A stretch of DNA of 57,785 nucleotides from CAYMEV01 sp964389675 [NCBI: uncultured Candidatus Sumerlaeota bacterium] (GCA_964389675.1 CAYMEV010000022.1:1-57785), one strand, 5' to 3'. Positions 7,052 through 17,007 are shown, counted from the first letter of the stretch. The notes: generated from the sequence alone by a model not told the origin. Translations and numbers: made by a program.

Positions 7052-9646
7052 ATGAATATCGAGAAGCTTACCCAGAAATCCCAGGAAGCTTTAATGCTTT
7101 CTCAAAACATTGCAATAAATAACGGAAACCAGTCAATAGATGTTATCCACCTTCTTTATTCGTTGATCCAGGACGGGAACAGCCTTGCCTGCAGAATATT
7201 TCAGAAGCTTGAAGTTAACACCGAAAGGCTTTTAAAAGACATAGAGAGTGTGATAGATAAGCTTCCGAAGGTTCAGGGCCTGAGGGAAAACCCTGAGAAC
7301 CTGTATTTATCAGGAGGATTGAACAATCTTATATATAGAGCTGAACAGGAAGCTGTCCAGATGAAGGATAAATTTGTAAGTATTGAGCATATACTGCTTG
7401 CAATGTGTGATGAATCAAAAACTTCCCCTGTAAGCAAGCTTTTTGAAGACTATGAGATCACCAAGAAGAAAATACTTAAAGTACTTGTGGATATTAGAGG
7501 CCAGACAAAGGTTGACTCAAAGAATCCCGAGGAGACATATGAAGCACTTGCAAGATTTGGCAGGGACCTGATAGAGGATGCAAAGAAAAACAGGCTTGAT
7601 CCTGTTATAGGAAGGGATGAGGAGATAAGAAGGGTAATCAGGATACTGTCAAGGAGGACAAAGAACAATCCTGTGCTGATAGGCAGTCCCGGGGTGGGTA
7701 AAACTGCCATAGTCGAAGGGCTTGCAGATAGGATACTAAGGGGAGATGTTCCCCAGAGCCTGAAGGACAAGACTATCTGGGCACTTGACATGGGAGCGCT
7801 TATTGCAGGTGCAAAATACAGGGGAGAGTTTGAAGAAAGGCTGAAGGCTGTTCTGAATGAAGTTGCAAAGTCAGAGGGCAGGATAATCATGTTCATTGAC
7901 GAGATTCACAATATAGTCGGGGCAGGTAGAACAGAAGGTGCCATGGATGCCGGCAATCTTCTGAAACCTCTGCTTGCAAGGGGTGAGCTTAGATGCATTG
8001 GTGCAACAACCACAGATGAGTACAGGAAATATATAGAAAAGGACAAGGCTCTTGAAAGGCGATTCCAGACTGTTATGGTTGAGCCGCCGGATGTAGAGGA
8101 GACTATCTCCATATTAAGGGGATTAAAAGAAAGGTTTGAGGTGCATCATGGCATAAGGATAAGGGATACAGCGCTTGTCCAGGCTGCGATCCTTTCCGAC
8201 AGGTATATTACAGACAGGTTTCTGCCTGATAAGGCTATAGACCTTATGGATGAGGCTGCTTCAATGATAAGGACAGAGATCGATTCAATGCCTGCAGAGC
8301 TTGATGAGCTGTCAAGGAGGTCAATACAGCTTGAGATAGAACTTCAGGCTCTTAAGGCCGAAAAGGATGAAAAATCAAGGGAAAGGCTGAAGGAGATTGA
8401 AAAACAGCTGGCAGAGATAAATGAGAAAATGTCTTTGCTTAAACTGAAATGGGAGGAAGAAAAAACGGTCATATCTCATATAGGCGATATAAAGAAGGAG
8501 ATTGAGACAGTAAAGAAGGAAATAGAGAAATCTGAGAGGGATTATGACCTCAACAGGGCCGCTCAGCTTAAATACGGAAAACTTGTGAAACTTGAGAAGG
8601 ATCTGGAGGAATACGAGAAGAAGCTTGAGAAATACGAAGCGGAAGGAAGGCTTTTAAAAGAAGAGGTAACAGAGGAAGAAATAGCCCAGGTAGTATCAAA
8701 GTGGACAAGAATACCAGTCTCGAAACTGATGGAGGGAGAAAAACAGAAACTTCTCAATCTGGAAGAAATACTTCATGAAAGGGTTGTCGGGCAGGATGAT
8801 GCTATCAGGATAGTATCCAATGCTATTTTAAGAAGCAGGTCCGGGCTGAAAGACCCTAAAAAGCCTATTGCAAGCTGTATATTCCTGGGGCCCACAGGAG
8901 TAGGGAAAACAGAGGTTGCAAGGGCACTGGCAGAAGCTCTTTTTGACAGCGAAAACAATATTGTTAGGATAGACATGTCAGAGTATATGGAAAGGCATTC
9001 TGTCTCCAGGCTTATAGGTGCACCTCCGGGTTATGTAGGTTATGATGAGGGTGGACAGCTTACTGAAGTCATAAGAAGGAAGCCCTATTCGGTACTTCTA
9101 TTTGACGAGATAGAGAAGGCCCATAATGATGTCTTCAATATATTGCTGCAGGTGCTGGATGATGGCAGGCTGACAGACAATCAGGGGCATACTGTTGATT
9201 TTAAGAATACAATTATTATTATGACCTCAAATATTGGTTCTGTTCTCCTTCTTGAAAACTGCACCAAGGACGGCACAATACCTGATAATATTAAATCGCA
9301 GGTATTGAACCAGCTGAAGAACCATTTCAAGCCTGAATTCTTAAACAGGATTGATGAGACAGTAATATTCAACCCGCTGACAGAGGATAATCTTGTTGAT
9401 ATTGCCAGGCTGCAGTTCGGATACCTGTCTGAAAGGATGGCCTCTATGGATTTAAGCCTTGATGTTGATGATGAAGTATACAGGTTTGCTGCAAAAGAAT
9501 CATATGATCCCATGTATGGTGCCAGGCCTCTCAACAGGTATATACAGAATCAGATAGAAACGATTATTGCCAAAAGGATTATTGAGGGAGCTGTCTCTGA
9601 TACTATAAGGCTGAAGATAAAAGACAGCCGCCTGATCGTGGAATAG
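7052..9646 (+). CDS. clpB: ATP-dependent disaggregase ClpB
   Basis: Full-length 864-residue AAA+ chaperone that, with DnaK, pulls proteins out of aggregates in the cytoplasm. An N-terminal Clp repeat domain spans about 1-145. The first AAA module has Walker A GSPGVGKT near 211 and Walker B MFIDEIHN near 280. A long charged coiled-coil middle domain spans about 400-530. The second AAA module has Walker A GPTGVGKT near 613, and [24 protein letters not shown] and the sensor-2 GARPLNRYI follow. The middle domain and length fit ClpB rather than ClpA or ClpC. Start fits AAAGGAGCTGGAGG upstream. It lies in an operon after a nitroreductase and before an exported FG-GAP protein; no CIRCE-like or other heat-shock operator was seen. 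Confidence 0.97.
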   Translation: MNIEKLTQKSQEALMLSQNIAINNGNQSIDVIHLLYSLIQDGNSLACRIFQKLEVNTERLLKDIESVIDKLPKVQGLRENPENLYLSGGLNNLIYRAEQEAVQMKDKFVSIEHILLAMCDESKTSPVSKLFEDYEITKKKILKVLVDIRGQTKVDSKNPEETYEALARFGRDLIEDAKKNRLDPVIGRDEEIRRVIRILSRRTKNNPVLIGSPGVGKTAIVEGLADRILRGDVPQSLKDKTIWALDMGALIAGAKYRGEFEERLKAVLNEVAKSEGRIIMFIDEIHNIVGAGRTEGAMDAGNLLKPLLARGELRCIGATTTDEYRKYIEKDKALERRFQTVMVEPPDVEETISILRGLKERFEVHHGIRIRDTALVQAAILSDRYITDRFLPDKAIDLMDEAASMIRTEIDSMPAELDELSRRSIQLEIELQALKAEKDEKSRERLKEIEKQLAEINEKMSLLKLKWEEEKTVISHIGDIKKEIETVKKEIEKSERDYDLNRAAQLKYGKLVKLEKDLEEYEKKLEKYEAEGRLLKEEVTEEEIAQVVSKWTRIPVSKLMEGEKQKLLNLEEILHERVVGQDDAIRIVSNAILRSRSGLKDPKKPIASCIFLGPTGVGKTEVARALAEALFDSENNIVRIDMSEYMERHSVSRLIGAPPGYVGYDEGGQLTEVIRRKPYSVLLFDEIEKAHNDVFNILLQVLDDGRLTDNQGHTVDFKNTIIIMTSNIGSVLLLENCTKDGTIPDNIKSQVLNQLKNHFKPEFLNRIDETVIFNPLTEDNLVDIARLQFGYLSERMASMDLSLDVDDEVYRFAAKESYDPMYGARPLNRYIQNQIETIIAKRIIEGAVSDTIRLKIKDSRLIVE

Positions 9647-9659
9647 CAGGAAAGTTATC

Positions 9660-12218
9660 TTGAAAAAGCTAATTATTATACTCTTTTTTGTGCTGAGTTT
9701 TCATTCACATGCTGAGCAGGCTGTTGAGTATAATATGTCCTTTGAGCTTGCAGAAAATGGAGTATTTGTTTTTTCTCTTGAGGGAACCGGCAAGGCTGTC
9801 CTGGAGACAGGATTGACAAAAATCCCCATTGTTAAGGGAAGCAGACATAAAAGAAGGTATGTTTTCAATATAACAGCAAAGAACGTAAAATTAAGCCTTT
9901 CTAAATCGCTGGTTCTTTCCGGCATGGATTACTATAAGGCTGACAGGATCCCCAGTGAAGGTTTTGAGCTGGGATCTGCGGAGAATATGGATACCGAAAA
10001 GGACCTTGTCATCAAGGATCCCTTGAAGAAAATAATGAATGAGATCCATTTTCTGAACTTCAGGGTGTATAATCTTGAAAAAGAAAGGAAACTGGCTCTA
10101 TATGTAAATAACATGTTCCACTCATATGTGCCTTCTACCGGGAGGAATAAGTGGTCAGGCAGGATTACGTCCAATATATATGCATATCTTGAAAAGAACC
10201 ATCCGGCTGATATTATAAGCTTTAAGATGATGGGTGATGGTAAGGGCACGAGCGCTGTTATGGTCTCTGATATTGAATTTTCCAGGGGGTATAAGATGCC
10301 CGATGACAGCGAGATTGGCTATATCCTGCCAAATAATATACAGAACCCCAACTTTGCAGTATTCAGCCTTAATGATTACAATCCTGATCTTTATCTATCC
10401 TTCCATCTTTATAATAATACCAGTGAGAACCCGGTTGAGATTGAATTCAACAATAATCCCGTTGAGGTGTTCAAGGGAAGGTCAAAGAAAGATGAATGGA
10501 GCAGTCTTATTTACCTGAAAATACCTGAATGGATGGTTATAAGGGGCAGTAATATAATAATGGTAAAAAACCTGTATAATATGGAAAACAACCTGAAAAA
10601 AGAATGGGGCATAAAGAAGCTTTACCAGTCAAATGAAATAGGCAAGGGTGCATACGGCAAATTCAGTTCGGAGTATAAAAAGCAGTGTTTTTATGACAGA
10701 CTGGTCTATCCCTTAAAAGAGACCGGTAATGATATTATTGCGAATTTTCGCCTCTATAATGTCTCAGGAAAGAATTCCGTAGATGTATTCCTGAATGAAA
10801 CGAAGATCAGAAGTTTTTCCGATATTACTGAAACCGGAGGCTGGTCTGATGACATTGAACTCTTAATCAGAGGAGAGGATAAAGGCAGGGCAGAAAGGGA
10901 AAATATGCTTGTCTTCAGGAGGAAAAAGGAGGGTTCCGACTGGGGAGTTGATTTTAGTCATGTTTTATACAGGTCTGAAATAGAGCCTATAAAGGTTAAC
11001 TACAGGCCGGAGGAAATACCCCTCATAATTGAAAAAAAGCCTGAAAAGAAAGAAAAAACAGACCCTATAATCGATGCTGTCTATATTGCCAATAAAGAAA
11101 TAGAGGCTGAGGTTGAAATAGAAGACAAACAGGAGCCTTCAACAGATCAGGAAATCATGGAAAATAATGAAGGGAGCCTTTTTACATTTGAAACCGTTCC
11201 GGATGAAGCTATGATATTCTGCGGGGGAAACCCTCACTATCCCGGCAGGTTCATAGGTTTCACGCCGTTTTCTCATAAGATAGATATACCGCCCCGAACA
11301 TATATCTATGTGCATATCCCCATGTATGGGAGCAATATATTTTTTCATAACCCTGTTTTTGAGTTTCCCATGTATAAGTATTATTTCAATATAGGCAAAA
11401 TCAGCCAGTTTACGGAAAATCCGATAGTTACAGATGTATTTATAAGTGTTCCTGTGGATTACAGCCTTGTTAACTCGGCTCCATTCATATGTGATTATGA
11501 TTCGGATGGATTTATGGACATTGCTGTGGGGACATCAATGGGGGATATAATTGTAATGAAGAAAGAAGAGGCCTTTGATTATACCGTTTTGCTGGATATT
11601 CTTCAGCTTGAAGGCTATACTTATATTGTCCCTTTTTTCCTGGATTATGACAATGATGGGGTCCAGGATCTCATTGCCGGAACAGAAGAAGGAGAGATCC
11701 TGCTGTTTTCCATGGATGAAAGCGGCAGCTACCTGTTCGTAAAATTTATAGCAGAAGAGCTTATGAAAAGTAATAAGCTTTCAGGAATAGCTCCATATAT
11801 TTTTGATCTTAATTCTGATCACAGAAAGGATATTATTTTTGGTACCAAGTATGGCGGGCTTTTTTACATGCTTAATGAAGGTACGGATGAAGATCCTGAG
11901 TATAAGAGCTTGAAAAGGCTTGAACTGCCTTTTGAAAATCCGGTAAATCTCGTTCCGGCTGTTTTTTTTAATTACAGGGACGGATTATACAGCGTGCTTG
12001 CAGGTACAAGGGACGGAAATTTATTAATGCTGCAGTCACCCAAGATTATTGACAATGAATTAAAATTTGATAATATATCCATATTAACATCTCAACAGAC
12101 AATGAATCTTGGTTTTGATCTTGTTCCCAGGGTTCTGGACTATGATAACAGCGGGTCACATGATATACTTATAGGCAACAGGGCAGGCGAAATCATATTA
12201 GTGAAATATGAAGAGTAA
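9660..12218 (+). CDS. exported FG-GAP/VCBS-repeat protein
   Basis: An 852-residue secreted protein, starting at TTG with GGAAAG upstream; MKKLIIILFFVLSFHSHA is a clear signal peptide. The middle part (about 30-450) looks beta-rich with no family recognised, followed by a charged, Glu/Lys-rich linker near 450-510. The C-terminal third has at least four calcium-type FG-GAP/VCBS blades: DYDSDGFMDIAVGT, DYDNDGVQDLIAGT, DLNSDHRKDIIFGT and DYDNSGSHDILIGN, predicting a partial or oligomeric beta-propeller outside the cytoplasm. Such repeats mediate adhesion or ligand binding. It begins 14 bases after clpB and ends 12 bases before the PATAN gene, so it belongs to the same run of genes. Confidence 0.8.
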   Translation: MKKLIIILFFVLSFHSHAEQAVEYNMSFELAENGVFVFSLEGTGKAVLETGLTKIPIVKGSRHKRRYVFNITAKNVKLSLSKSLVLSGMDYYKADRIPSEGFELGSAENMDTEKDLVIKDPLKKIMNEIHFLNFRVYNLEKERKLALYVNNMFHSYVPSTGRNKWSGRITSNIYAYLEKNHPADIISFKMMGDGKGTSAVMVSDIEFSRGYKMPDDSEIGYILPNNIQNPNFAVFSLNDYNPDLYLSFHLYNNTSENPVEIEFNNNPVEVFKGRSKKDEWSSLIYLKIPEWMVIRGSNIIMVKNLYNMENNLKKEWGIKKLYQSNEIGKGAYGKFSSEYKKQCFYDRLVYPLKETGNDIIANFRLYNVSGKNSVDVFLNETKIRSFSDITETGGWSDDIELLIRGEDKGRAERENMLVFRRKKEGSDWGVDFSHVLYRSEIEPIKVNYRPEEIPLIIEKKPEKKEKTDPIIDAVYIANKEIEAEVEIEDKQEPSTDQEIMENNEGSLFTFETVPDEAMIFCGGNPHYPGRFIGFTPFSHKIDIPPRTYIYVHIPMYGSNIFFHNPVFEFPMYKYYFNIGKISQFTENPIVTDVFISVPVDYSLVNSAPFICDYDSDGFMDIAVGTSMGDIIVMKKEEAFDYTVLLDILQLEGYTYIVPFFLDYDNDGVQDLIAGTEEGEILLFSMDESGSYLFVKFIAEELMKSNKLSGIAPYIFDLNSDHRKDIIFGTKYGGLFYMLNEGTDEDPEYKSLKRLELPFENPVNLVPAVFFNYRDGLYSVLAGTRDGNLLMLQSPKIIDNELKFDNISILTSQQTMNLGFDLVPRVLDYDNSGSHDILIGNRAGEIILVKYEE

Positions 12219-12230
12219 GGAGTGAATTCT

Positions 12231-13340
12231 ATGCTGTATTCGAAAGGTTTTCTGGAGGATATGCCTTTCTCCTCCATTTATGCGCTTCTCGCATTTACAA
12301 AGACATCAGGTGTCTTAATCCTGGAGGAGGAACATCTAGCTATTACAACAAAGCTTTACTTCAAGGACGGAATAGTTACATTTGCCTCAACCGATGACAT
12401 AGAGCTCAGGTTATCAGCCCTGCTGCTCAAGAATAATCAGCTGGATATAAACACTCTGAGAGCAACTGAAAAATATATCACCCCTGATAAAAAGCACGGC
12501 CAGATACTTCTCGAAAATGGCCACCTGACTAAAGATGAGCTTTACAACGGCCTTAAGGATCAGATAAAGGAGATAATCCTCAATGTATTTGAGTGGCATA
12601 CCGGGAAGTTTCTCTTTACTCAGCTTGACAAGGAAGAAGTCGGCCTTTTTGATATAGAATTTGAATTTCCAATGCACCACCTCCTTATACTCGGAATAAT
12701 GAGAATCAATTCTTTTCATAGGCTTATGGGAATCTTCGGGGGGATTGATGCGAGATATGTAAGGAAGAATAAGGTCAGTTTTTTCCTTCCTGAGAAGATT
12801 ATACAGAAATATGAAGATATACTGAACTGTTTCAATCTGCCAACGACAATACTGGAGGCTTCACGGAAGATAACCAGCATCAAGCCTATGATATTTCTTA
12901 GAAATGTACTTGTGCTTCTGACTTTCGGATTAATAGAACCGGATAATAAGATTGCGCTAAAGGACAGGGATGAGGGGCTTTCTAAAGTACTCACAGGCTA
13001 CAATGAGCTTTTCAGGCTTATAAGCAGCGAGCTTATTGCAATAAGCAAAGATATAATGATCAGGCTTGAGATGGAAAGCCTTGTAGAAAATACAAAGAAG
13101 CAGTTCCCCTTTTTCAGGTCGAAGATAGGATTTGATGATGATTTTAATCTTACTTCTGGATTTTTGTCAGAAATAGAGCTTCTTCCAATTGATCAGCAGA
13201 AGGAGATACTGTATATGTTTCTCCATACCTGCTTTGAAAGCATATTGAATGTCTACAGGAATCAGATAGATCAGACGAAGTATATTGAAATTGTAGAAAA
13301 TCTTAAAAAGAGACTGGACCGCCTGAAGTTAAATGAATGA
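12231..13340 (+). CDS. PATAN-domain (DUF4388) protein
   Basis: A 369-residue cytoplasmic protein. The first 130 residues match the PATAN/DUF4388 pattern: short N-terminal GFLEDMPFSSIYALLAF, then strands with KLYFKDGIVTFAS and the bacterial variant QILLENGHLTKDELYNGLK, ending with IILNVFEWHTGKFLF. PATAN domains are associated with two-component and gliding/pili regulation. The rest is helical with no recognised domain. I start at ATG 12231 because AAGGAG is eight bases upstream; a GTG at 12222 would overlap that site. It overlaps the prepilin peptidase start by eight bases, suggesting translational coupling and perhaps a role in surface structures. Confidence 0.75.
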   Translation: MLYSKGFLEDMPFSSIYALLAFTKTSGVLILEEEHLAITTKLYFKDGIVTFASTDDIELRLSALLLKNNQLDINTLRATEKYITPDKKHGQILLENGHLTKDELYNGLKDQIKEIILNVFEWHTGKFLFTQLDKEEVGLFDIEFEFPMHHLLILGIMRINSFHRLMGIFGGIDARYVRKNKVSFFLPEKIIQKYEDILNCFNLPTTILEASRKITSIKPMIFLRNVLVLLTFGLIEPDNKIALKDRDEGLSKVLTGYNELFRLISSELIAISKDIMIRLEMESLVENTKKQFPFFRSKIGFDDDFNLTSGFLSEIELLPIDQQKEILYMFLHTCFESILNVYRNQIDQTKYIEIVENLKKRLDRLKLNE

Positions 13341-14157
13341 AATTCCAGAAACAGTCATTTGCCTTCAGATGGGTATGATCTTTTTGTTTGGATTGGCTTT
13401 TGGCAGTTTTTTCAATGTTGTAATATACAGACTGCCGCTGGGATTATCAATAATCAATCCTCCAAGCCACTGCCCCAACTGTAAGACCCGCATTAAAGGC
13501 TTGCATAATATTCCGGTATTGTCCTATATTTATCTTAAGGGGATGTGCCGTAACTGCAGTTACCCCATAAGTTTGAGATATCCAGTAATAGAGCTTCTGA
13601 CAGGTGTTCTGTTTTTGTCTGTTTACAGGTATTACTATTTTGATTATTATTCAGCTGTTCTTGGAATAGCGAGCTTTGATATGAAGAAGTTCCTCTGCTT
13701 TATTTTCAGCATTATATTCTTTTCTGTATTGCTGATCGTATCACTGATAGATCTTGATCTTTTTATAATCCCCGATATCCTGTCAATTACAGGGACTATT
13801 CTTTTTATCCTGGTAACGCCGGTGGTTTTTAATAAGAGCTTCACCACTGTTATTCTCGGGGCATTGGCAGGATTCATGTTCTATTTTCTCCTGTGGCTCA
13901 TAACAGGAGGGCAGGGGGTGGGGCTCGGAGATGCAAAATTAATGGCAATGATAGGTGCATATTTTGGACTATCCGGAGTATTCCCGGTTATTTTCCTGTC
14001 ATCCCTGATAGGCAGTATAATTGGTATATTTCTGATAGTACTGAGAGGAAAGACCCGCAAAACACCTATTCCTTTCGGTCCATTCCTTGCTCTTGCATCC
14101 TTTATTTACTTTTTTATTTCTGATATATCAATAATTGAAATTCTTGGCCTGAGTTAA
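13333..14157 (+). CDS. pilD: prepilin peptidase (A24 family, leader peptidase/N-methyltransferase)
   Basis: A 274-residue polytopic membrane protein with about seven or eight transmembrane segments. It cleaves the leader of type IV prepilins and pseudopilins at the inner membrane and methylates the new N-terminus. The N-terminal domain keeps FGSFFNVVIYRLP and the two zinc-binding pairs CPNC (47-50) and CRNC (72-75), so the methyltransferase half is intact. Catalytic aspartates are in SLIDLDLFIIPD (about 140) and GLGDAKL (200). The start overlaps the PATAN gene by eight bases. No pilin or secretion ATPase is in this window. It converges on a minus-strand membrane gene four bases away. Confidence 0.95.
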   Translation: MNEIPETVICLQMGMIFLFGLAFGSFFNVVIYRLPLGLSIINPPSHCPNCKTRIKGLHNIPVLSYIYLKGMCRNCSYPISLRYPVIELLTGVLFLSVYRYYYFDYYSAVLGIASFDMKKFLCFIFSIIFFSVLLIVSLIDLDLFIIPDILSITGTILFILVTPVVFNKSFTTVILGALAGFMFYFLLWLITGGQGVGLGDAKLMAMIGAYFGLSGVFPVIFLSSLIGSIIGIFLIVLRGKTRKTPIPFGPFLALASFIYFFISDISIIEILGLS

Positions 14158-14161
14158 TAAC

Positions 14162-14485
14162 TCAAGTACCTCTTCTTTTGATAAGGTATGCCAGAAGGGC
14201 TTTTTCTGCAAATCCCGCAATAAATGCAAAGGCAATACATATACCCAGCATAAAAAAGGATGTAAGCGGTATATGTTTTGCAAAAAGGTCTATTATATAC
14301 CAGAAAACCATGGCGTTAAACGAGATAAAAAGGCCAAGGAGCCCGCAGGTCCACCAGGATTTACTCTTCATTCTGTATGATATGAGCAGGATTGTGACAG
14401 AAAGTATGAGCATGGACAGAGAAATATAAGGGATTATTGCATCCCAGTCCTGACAGGTGATAATTCTGTTTAAAAATTTTATCAT
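14162..14485 (-). CDS. small membrane protein, unknown
   Basis: A 107-residue protein with three predicted transmembrane segments (IPYISLSMLILSVTILLI, TCGLLGLFISFNAMVFWYI and FFMLGICIAFAFIAGFA), ending in KRRGT. No family recognised. It starts nine bases after the RNase P RNA on the same strand and has no clear ribosome binding site, so it may be expressed from the rnpB transcript or poorly. It ends four bases from the convergent prepilin peptidase stop. It could be a chance open frame, but the clean alternation of hydrophobic helices and polar loops argues for a gene. Confidence 0.55.
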   Translation of the reverse strand: MIKFLNRIITCQDWDAIIPYISLSMLILSVTILLISYRMKSKSWWTCGLLGLFISFNAMVFWYIIDLFAKHIPLTSFFMLGICIAFAFIAGFAEKALLAYLIKRRGT

Positions 14486-14494
14486 ATTAGAAAT

Positions 14495-14776
14495 GGGGCA
14501 GGAGAGTAAGCCGGATTCTGTCGTATCTCAAAAGAGATGGATGGTCATTCATCTATGCGGTCCACCCGGAGATATGGACGGGTCATCCTCTCCTGCTTGA
14601 CCTTGCTCCAGACAGGGTTTATAATTTCACTCTTATCACCAGCAAGGTGACAGACATATTTTCTGTTATACTGATCCCCGGAGTTACCTCCGGCAGGGTG
14701 TTACCCTGTGTCATGCCCTATGGAGTCCGGACTTTCCTCTCTTGTTGAATACAAGAGCGACCATCTTTCCTACCCC
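14495..14776 (-). ncRNA. rnpB: RNase P RNA, type A
   Basis: The catalytic RNA of RNase P, which removes 5' leaders from pre-tRNAs. On the minus strand it shows the universal GAGGAAAGTCCGGACTCC, the CAGGGTAACACCCTG region and the 3' ACAGAATCCGGCTTA. The closing helix P1 forms between GGGGTAGGA at the 5' end and TCCTGCCCC at the 3' end, fixing the limits at about 14776 and 14495. Length near 282 is a little short for type A. The 5' strand of P1 contains the TAG stop codon of the upstream zinc-ribbon gene, so the two overlap by about seven bases. Confidence 0.93.
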
Positions 14777-15501
14777 AGACCATTATCATTGTTATTTTCT
14801 TCACTGTAAAGCAAAATTCTGTTACAGCCTTCACAAAAGCATATTTTTTTCTGGGAACGAACCTCATTTATTGTCTGAGGACGAACTCTAATGCCGCATT
14901 GAGTGCATACATGAGAGTCCAGTATGCTTGTAGCAATACCCTTCCTGTTTTTAAGAATGAGATTATACCTTTCGCGGATATCATCCTCAAGGCCGCTGGA
15001 TATCTCTTCACGCCTTCTGGTAAACTCAGCAAGCTTATTTTGATTCTCTTCCAGAATCTTCTTCAGTTCCTCGATCTCCCTGCTGATTATCCTGCCTTCC
15101 TGTACCTGTTTGTGCTCCAGGTGTTTTATGTCAGCCTGCTGGTCTTCTTCGGAAAGCATGAAAAGAATGATTTCCTTTTCGGTATTGTCCTTTTTTTCTT
15201 CAAGAAAGGATACTTCATGCTGTAGAGTGGACAGTTCCTTATTGCTTTTAAGATTCCACCTTTTTGATTCCAGTTCCTTTATCTTGTTTTCAAGTTCTTT
15301 AAGCTCAACATCCTTAAGGTCCTGGTCTATTTTCTGCTGTTTAAGCTTCTGCCTGGCGGTATTCAGTTGTTGTGTAACGGTGTCTAATGTGCTTTGTCTC
15401 TGATTGATCTGAATGGGTATCTCCTGGATCTTCTGATTGATATCGACGATAGCCTTGTCAATATCATGCAGTTCAAATAGAACTTTGTAAGTCTTATCCA
15501 T
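14770..15501 (-). CDS. C4-type zinc ribbon coiled-coil protein (DUF164/CdsZ-like)
   Basis: A 243-residue cytoplasmic protein. Residues about 1-180 form one long coiled coil (heptad-rich, Glu/Lys/Gln). The C-terminus has a zinc ribbon with CTQCG and, 21 residues later, CEGCN. This is the zf-RING_7/DUF164 family, proposed in some bacteria to bind nucleic acid or act with the translation/secretion apparatus; the function here is unproven. Genes of this family often neighbour rnpB, and here the stop codon lies inside the P1 helix of RNase P RNA, so the mRNA and the ribozyme precursor probably share a transcript. Ribosome site is weak (GGGAAAA). Confidence 0.85.
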   Translation of the reverse strand: MDKTYKVLFELHDIDKAIVDINQKIQEIPIQINQRQSTLDTVTQQLNTARQKLKQQKIDQDLKDVELKELENKIKELESKRWNLKSNKELSTLQHEVSFLEEKKDNTEKEIILFMLSEEDQQADIKHLEHKQVQEGRIISREIEELKKILEENQNKLAEFTRRREEISSGLEDDIRERYNLILKNRKGIATSILDSHVCTQCGIRVRPQTINEVRSQKKICFCEGCNRILLYSEENNNDNGLG

Positions 15502-15554
15502 TATATTTTCCCGTAATAGTAAAGAATATAGAGAACAACTTTTTGAAAGTTAAA

Positions 15555-15627
15555 TGGGCGTACTTGGAATCGAACCAAGGACCATCCGGTTATGAGCCGG
15601 AAGCTCTGCCAACTGAGCTATACGCCC
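15555..15627 (-). tRNA. tRNA with CAU anticodon (elongator Met or Ile2)
   Basis: Complete cloverleaf: acceptor GGGCGTA/TACGCCC, anticodon stem TCCGG/CCGGA with loop CTCATAA, T arm CTTGG-TTCGATT-CCAAG, discriminator A, no encoded CCA. The acceptor starts with G paired to C, so it is not initiator tRNA. Whether it is elongator methionine or the lysidine-modified isoleucine tRNA cannot be settled by eye. Confidence 0.93.
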
Positions 15628-15647
15628 ACTGAAGAATCAAAACGATA

Positions 15648-16532
15648 CTAGTTATTTTTATTAAAGTTGTCAATAAAATATTCTATCTGTTCAGTGAAAT
15701 CTTTTATTATTACAGCAAGGCTGTTAATTGTATCAAATGAGCCTGTGAATTTCTGGTTCATATCGTTGATTGACTGGTAGTTTCTTGCAAAGTCCTTGTT
15801 AACCGGCTTTATAATATCCAGGACCTTTTCAAGGGTTTTCAGTGAATCACTGTTAATACGGGATGCCCTTTCAATGGAAATGGAATAATCCTTCAAATTA
15901 GAATCAATGATCTTACTGAGCTGTTCAATGTCAGTACGTATCTCCTTCATATTTTCAATAATAAAGGATATATTAAGGCTGTTTGGCTTTTCTTCTTCAT
16001 TGTTAAGGTTTATAATATTATAATTAATATTGGAAATGATATTATTGTGCTTTTTCAGGTTTTTTGCAAGGTTTTCGATCAGGGTGGAAGCATTGTTATG
16101 CTCTGCCAGCACCCTGTTTATATTTGTAAGGAGTGTGTCCAGGTCTTCCTCGATGCTGAAAAGAGAATCCTGATTGAACCTGTTTAATGTGTTTATATTA
16201 TCAAACTCCTGTTTATCCCTGGAAAGCCTGTCCAATGCCTCAGAATTTTCTTTAAGCATATTTCTTGTTTTGGCAAGTCCTTCTTTCAGGGTATCCAGCT
16301 TTTTTCCTGTTGATTCATAGAGTATTTCATAACCCTCATTAGCATACCTGGTTTTTCTGTTTGCTATTATGAAGTATATGAAGCTTATAGCCAGGTTGGT
16401 TAAAATAATGCCTATAAGAAGTATATTAACAATTTCAGGGTCTTCATAGTAAAAATAATAAAATGAAGCAAAGCATACCGACAATAAAAGAGTAATATAA
16501 AAAAGTGATTTGTTAAAATTCCTTATTTTCAT
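15648..16532 (-). CDS. membrane-anchored coiled-coil protein, unknown
   Basis: A 294-residue protein. Two transmembrane segments at the N-terminus (about 10-27 and 35-57) are followed by some 230 residues of amphipathic helix rich in Asn, Leu, Glu and Ile, with repeated heptads like those of the signalling stalk of chemoreceptors. I see no HAMP domain or the conserved hairpin tip of methyl-accepting proteins, so I do not call it a chemoreceptor. Function unknown; a structural or membrane-organising role is possible. AGGAG precedes the ATG by nine bases. It is followed 20 bases later by the tRNA on the same strand. Confidence 0.65.
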   Translation of the reverse strand: MKIRNFNKSLFYITLLLSVCFASFYYFYYEDPEIVNILLIGIILTNLAISFIYFIIANRKTRYANEGYEILYESTGKKLDTLKEGLAKTRNMLKENSEALDRLSRDKQEFDNINTLNRFNQDSLFSIEEDLDTLLTNINRVLAEHNNASTLIENLAKNLKKHNNIISNINYNIINLNNEEEKPNSLNISFIIENMKEIRTDIEQLSKIIDSNLKDYSISIERASRINSDSLKTLEKVLDIIKPVNKDFARNYQSINDMNQKFTGSFDTINSLAVIIKDFTEQIEYFIDNFNKNN

Positions 16533-16719
16533 AAAAAGCGCTCCTAATGCATTCTATATCTCTTCTACAGTAATTTCTGACAAGTAGCAATATAAAAAGC
16601 TCTGGATTATTGCTCTATAATCTTTAGTTTAGACTATTTTTTTTAAAAAATATTACAAATTTACTTGCATCTATGGAAAATGTGTCTATCATCACAAAAA
16701 AATCTGGAGGTATGATCAA

Positions 16720-16962
16720 ATGAGTGATGAAAAGATATTGCACAGGATTGCAAAAAACAACCAGGAGGAGATCATCTTCCGCATTTACAGGTTTAAAAAC
16801 AGGGATTATTTTGATATAAGGACCTATATATCTGTAGTCGGAGAAGTGGATAAAGTCCCCACAAAGAAAGGGGTATCCTTTAAGCTTGATCAGATTGATG
16901 ATGCTATTAAAGGGCTTATGGAGATCAAGAAAACCATTGAAGAGGGTATTGATATTTCTTAA
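16720..16962 (+). CDS. PC4/YdbC-like single-stranded nucleic-acid-binding protein
   Basis: An 80-residue protein matching the transcriptional coactivator p15 (PC4) fold: strands RIYRFKNRDYFDIRTYI and then GVSFKLDQIDDAIKGLMEI, a beta-sheet followed by a C-terminal helix. The bacterial members bind single-stranded DNA or RNA as dimers. In this one, the DYFDIR and TKKGVSF positions correspond to the conserved strand residues. GGAGG lies nine bases before the ATG. It is monocistronic between divergent and convergent minus-strand genes and ends at the strong hairpin at 16976. Start is clear; the specific role is not. Confidence 0.8.
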   Translation: MSDEKILHRIAKNNQEEIIFRIYRFKNRDYFDIRTYISVVGEVDKVPTKKGVSFKLDQIDDAIKGLMEIKKTIEEGIDIS

Positions 16963-16975
16963 GATTTTGAAGAGT

Positions 16976-16998
16976 GGGGAGGTGCTTGCCACCTCCCC
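16976..16998. terminator. hairpin between convergent genes, bidirectional terminator
   Basis: Nine-base perfect stem GGGGAGGTG/CACCTCCCC with a five-base loop, placed between the PC4-like stop (16962) and the TPR protein stop (17008). No strong T run on the plus side (ATAGTCTGTCTAT), so it may need Rho or serve mainly as an mRNA 3' end. Confidence 0.6.
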
Positions 16999-17007
16999 AT
17001 AGTCTGT

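Noticed and set aside
16624-16992. 122-residue minus-strand frame
   Set aside because: Opposite the PC4-like gene; the plus-strand protein has family support.
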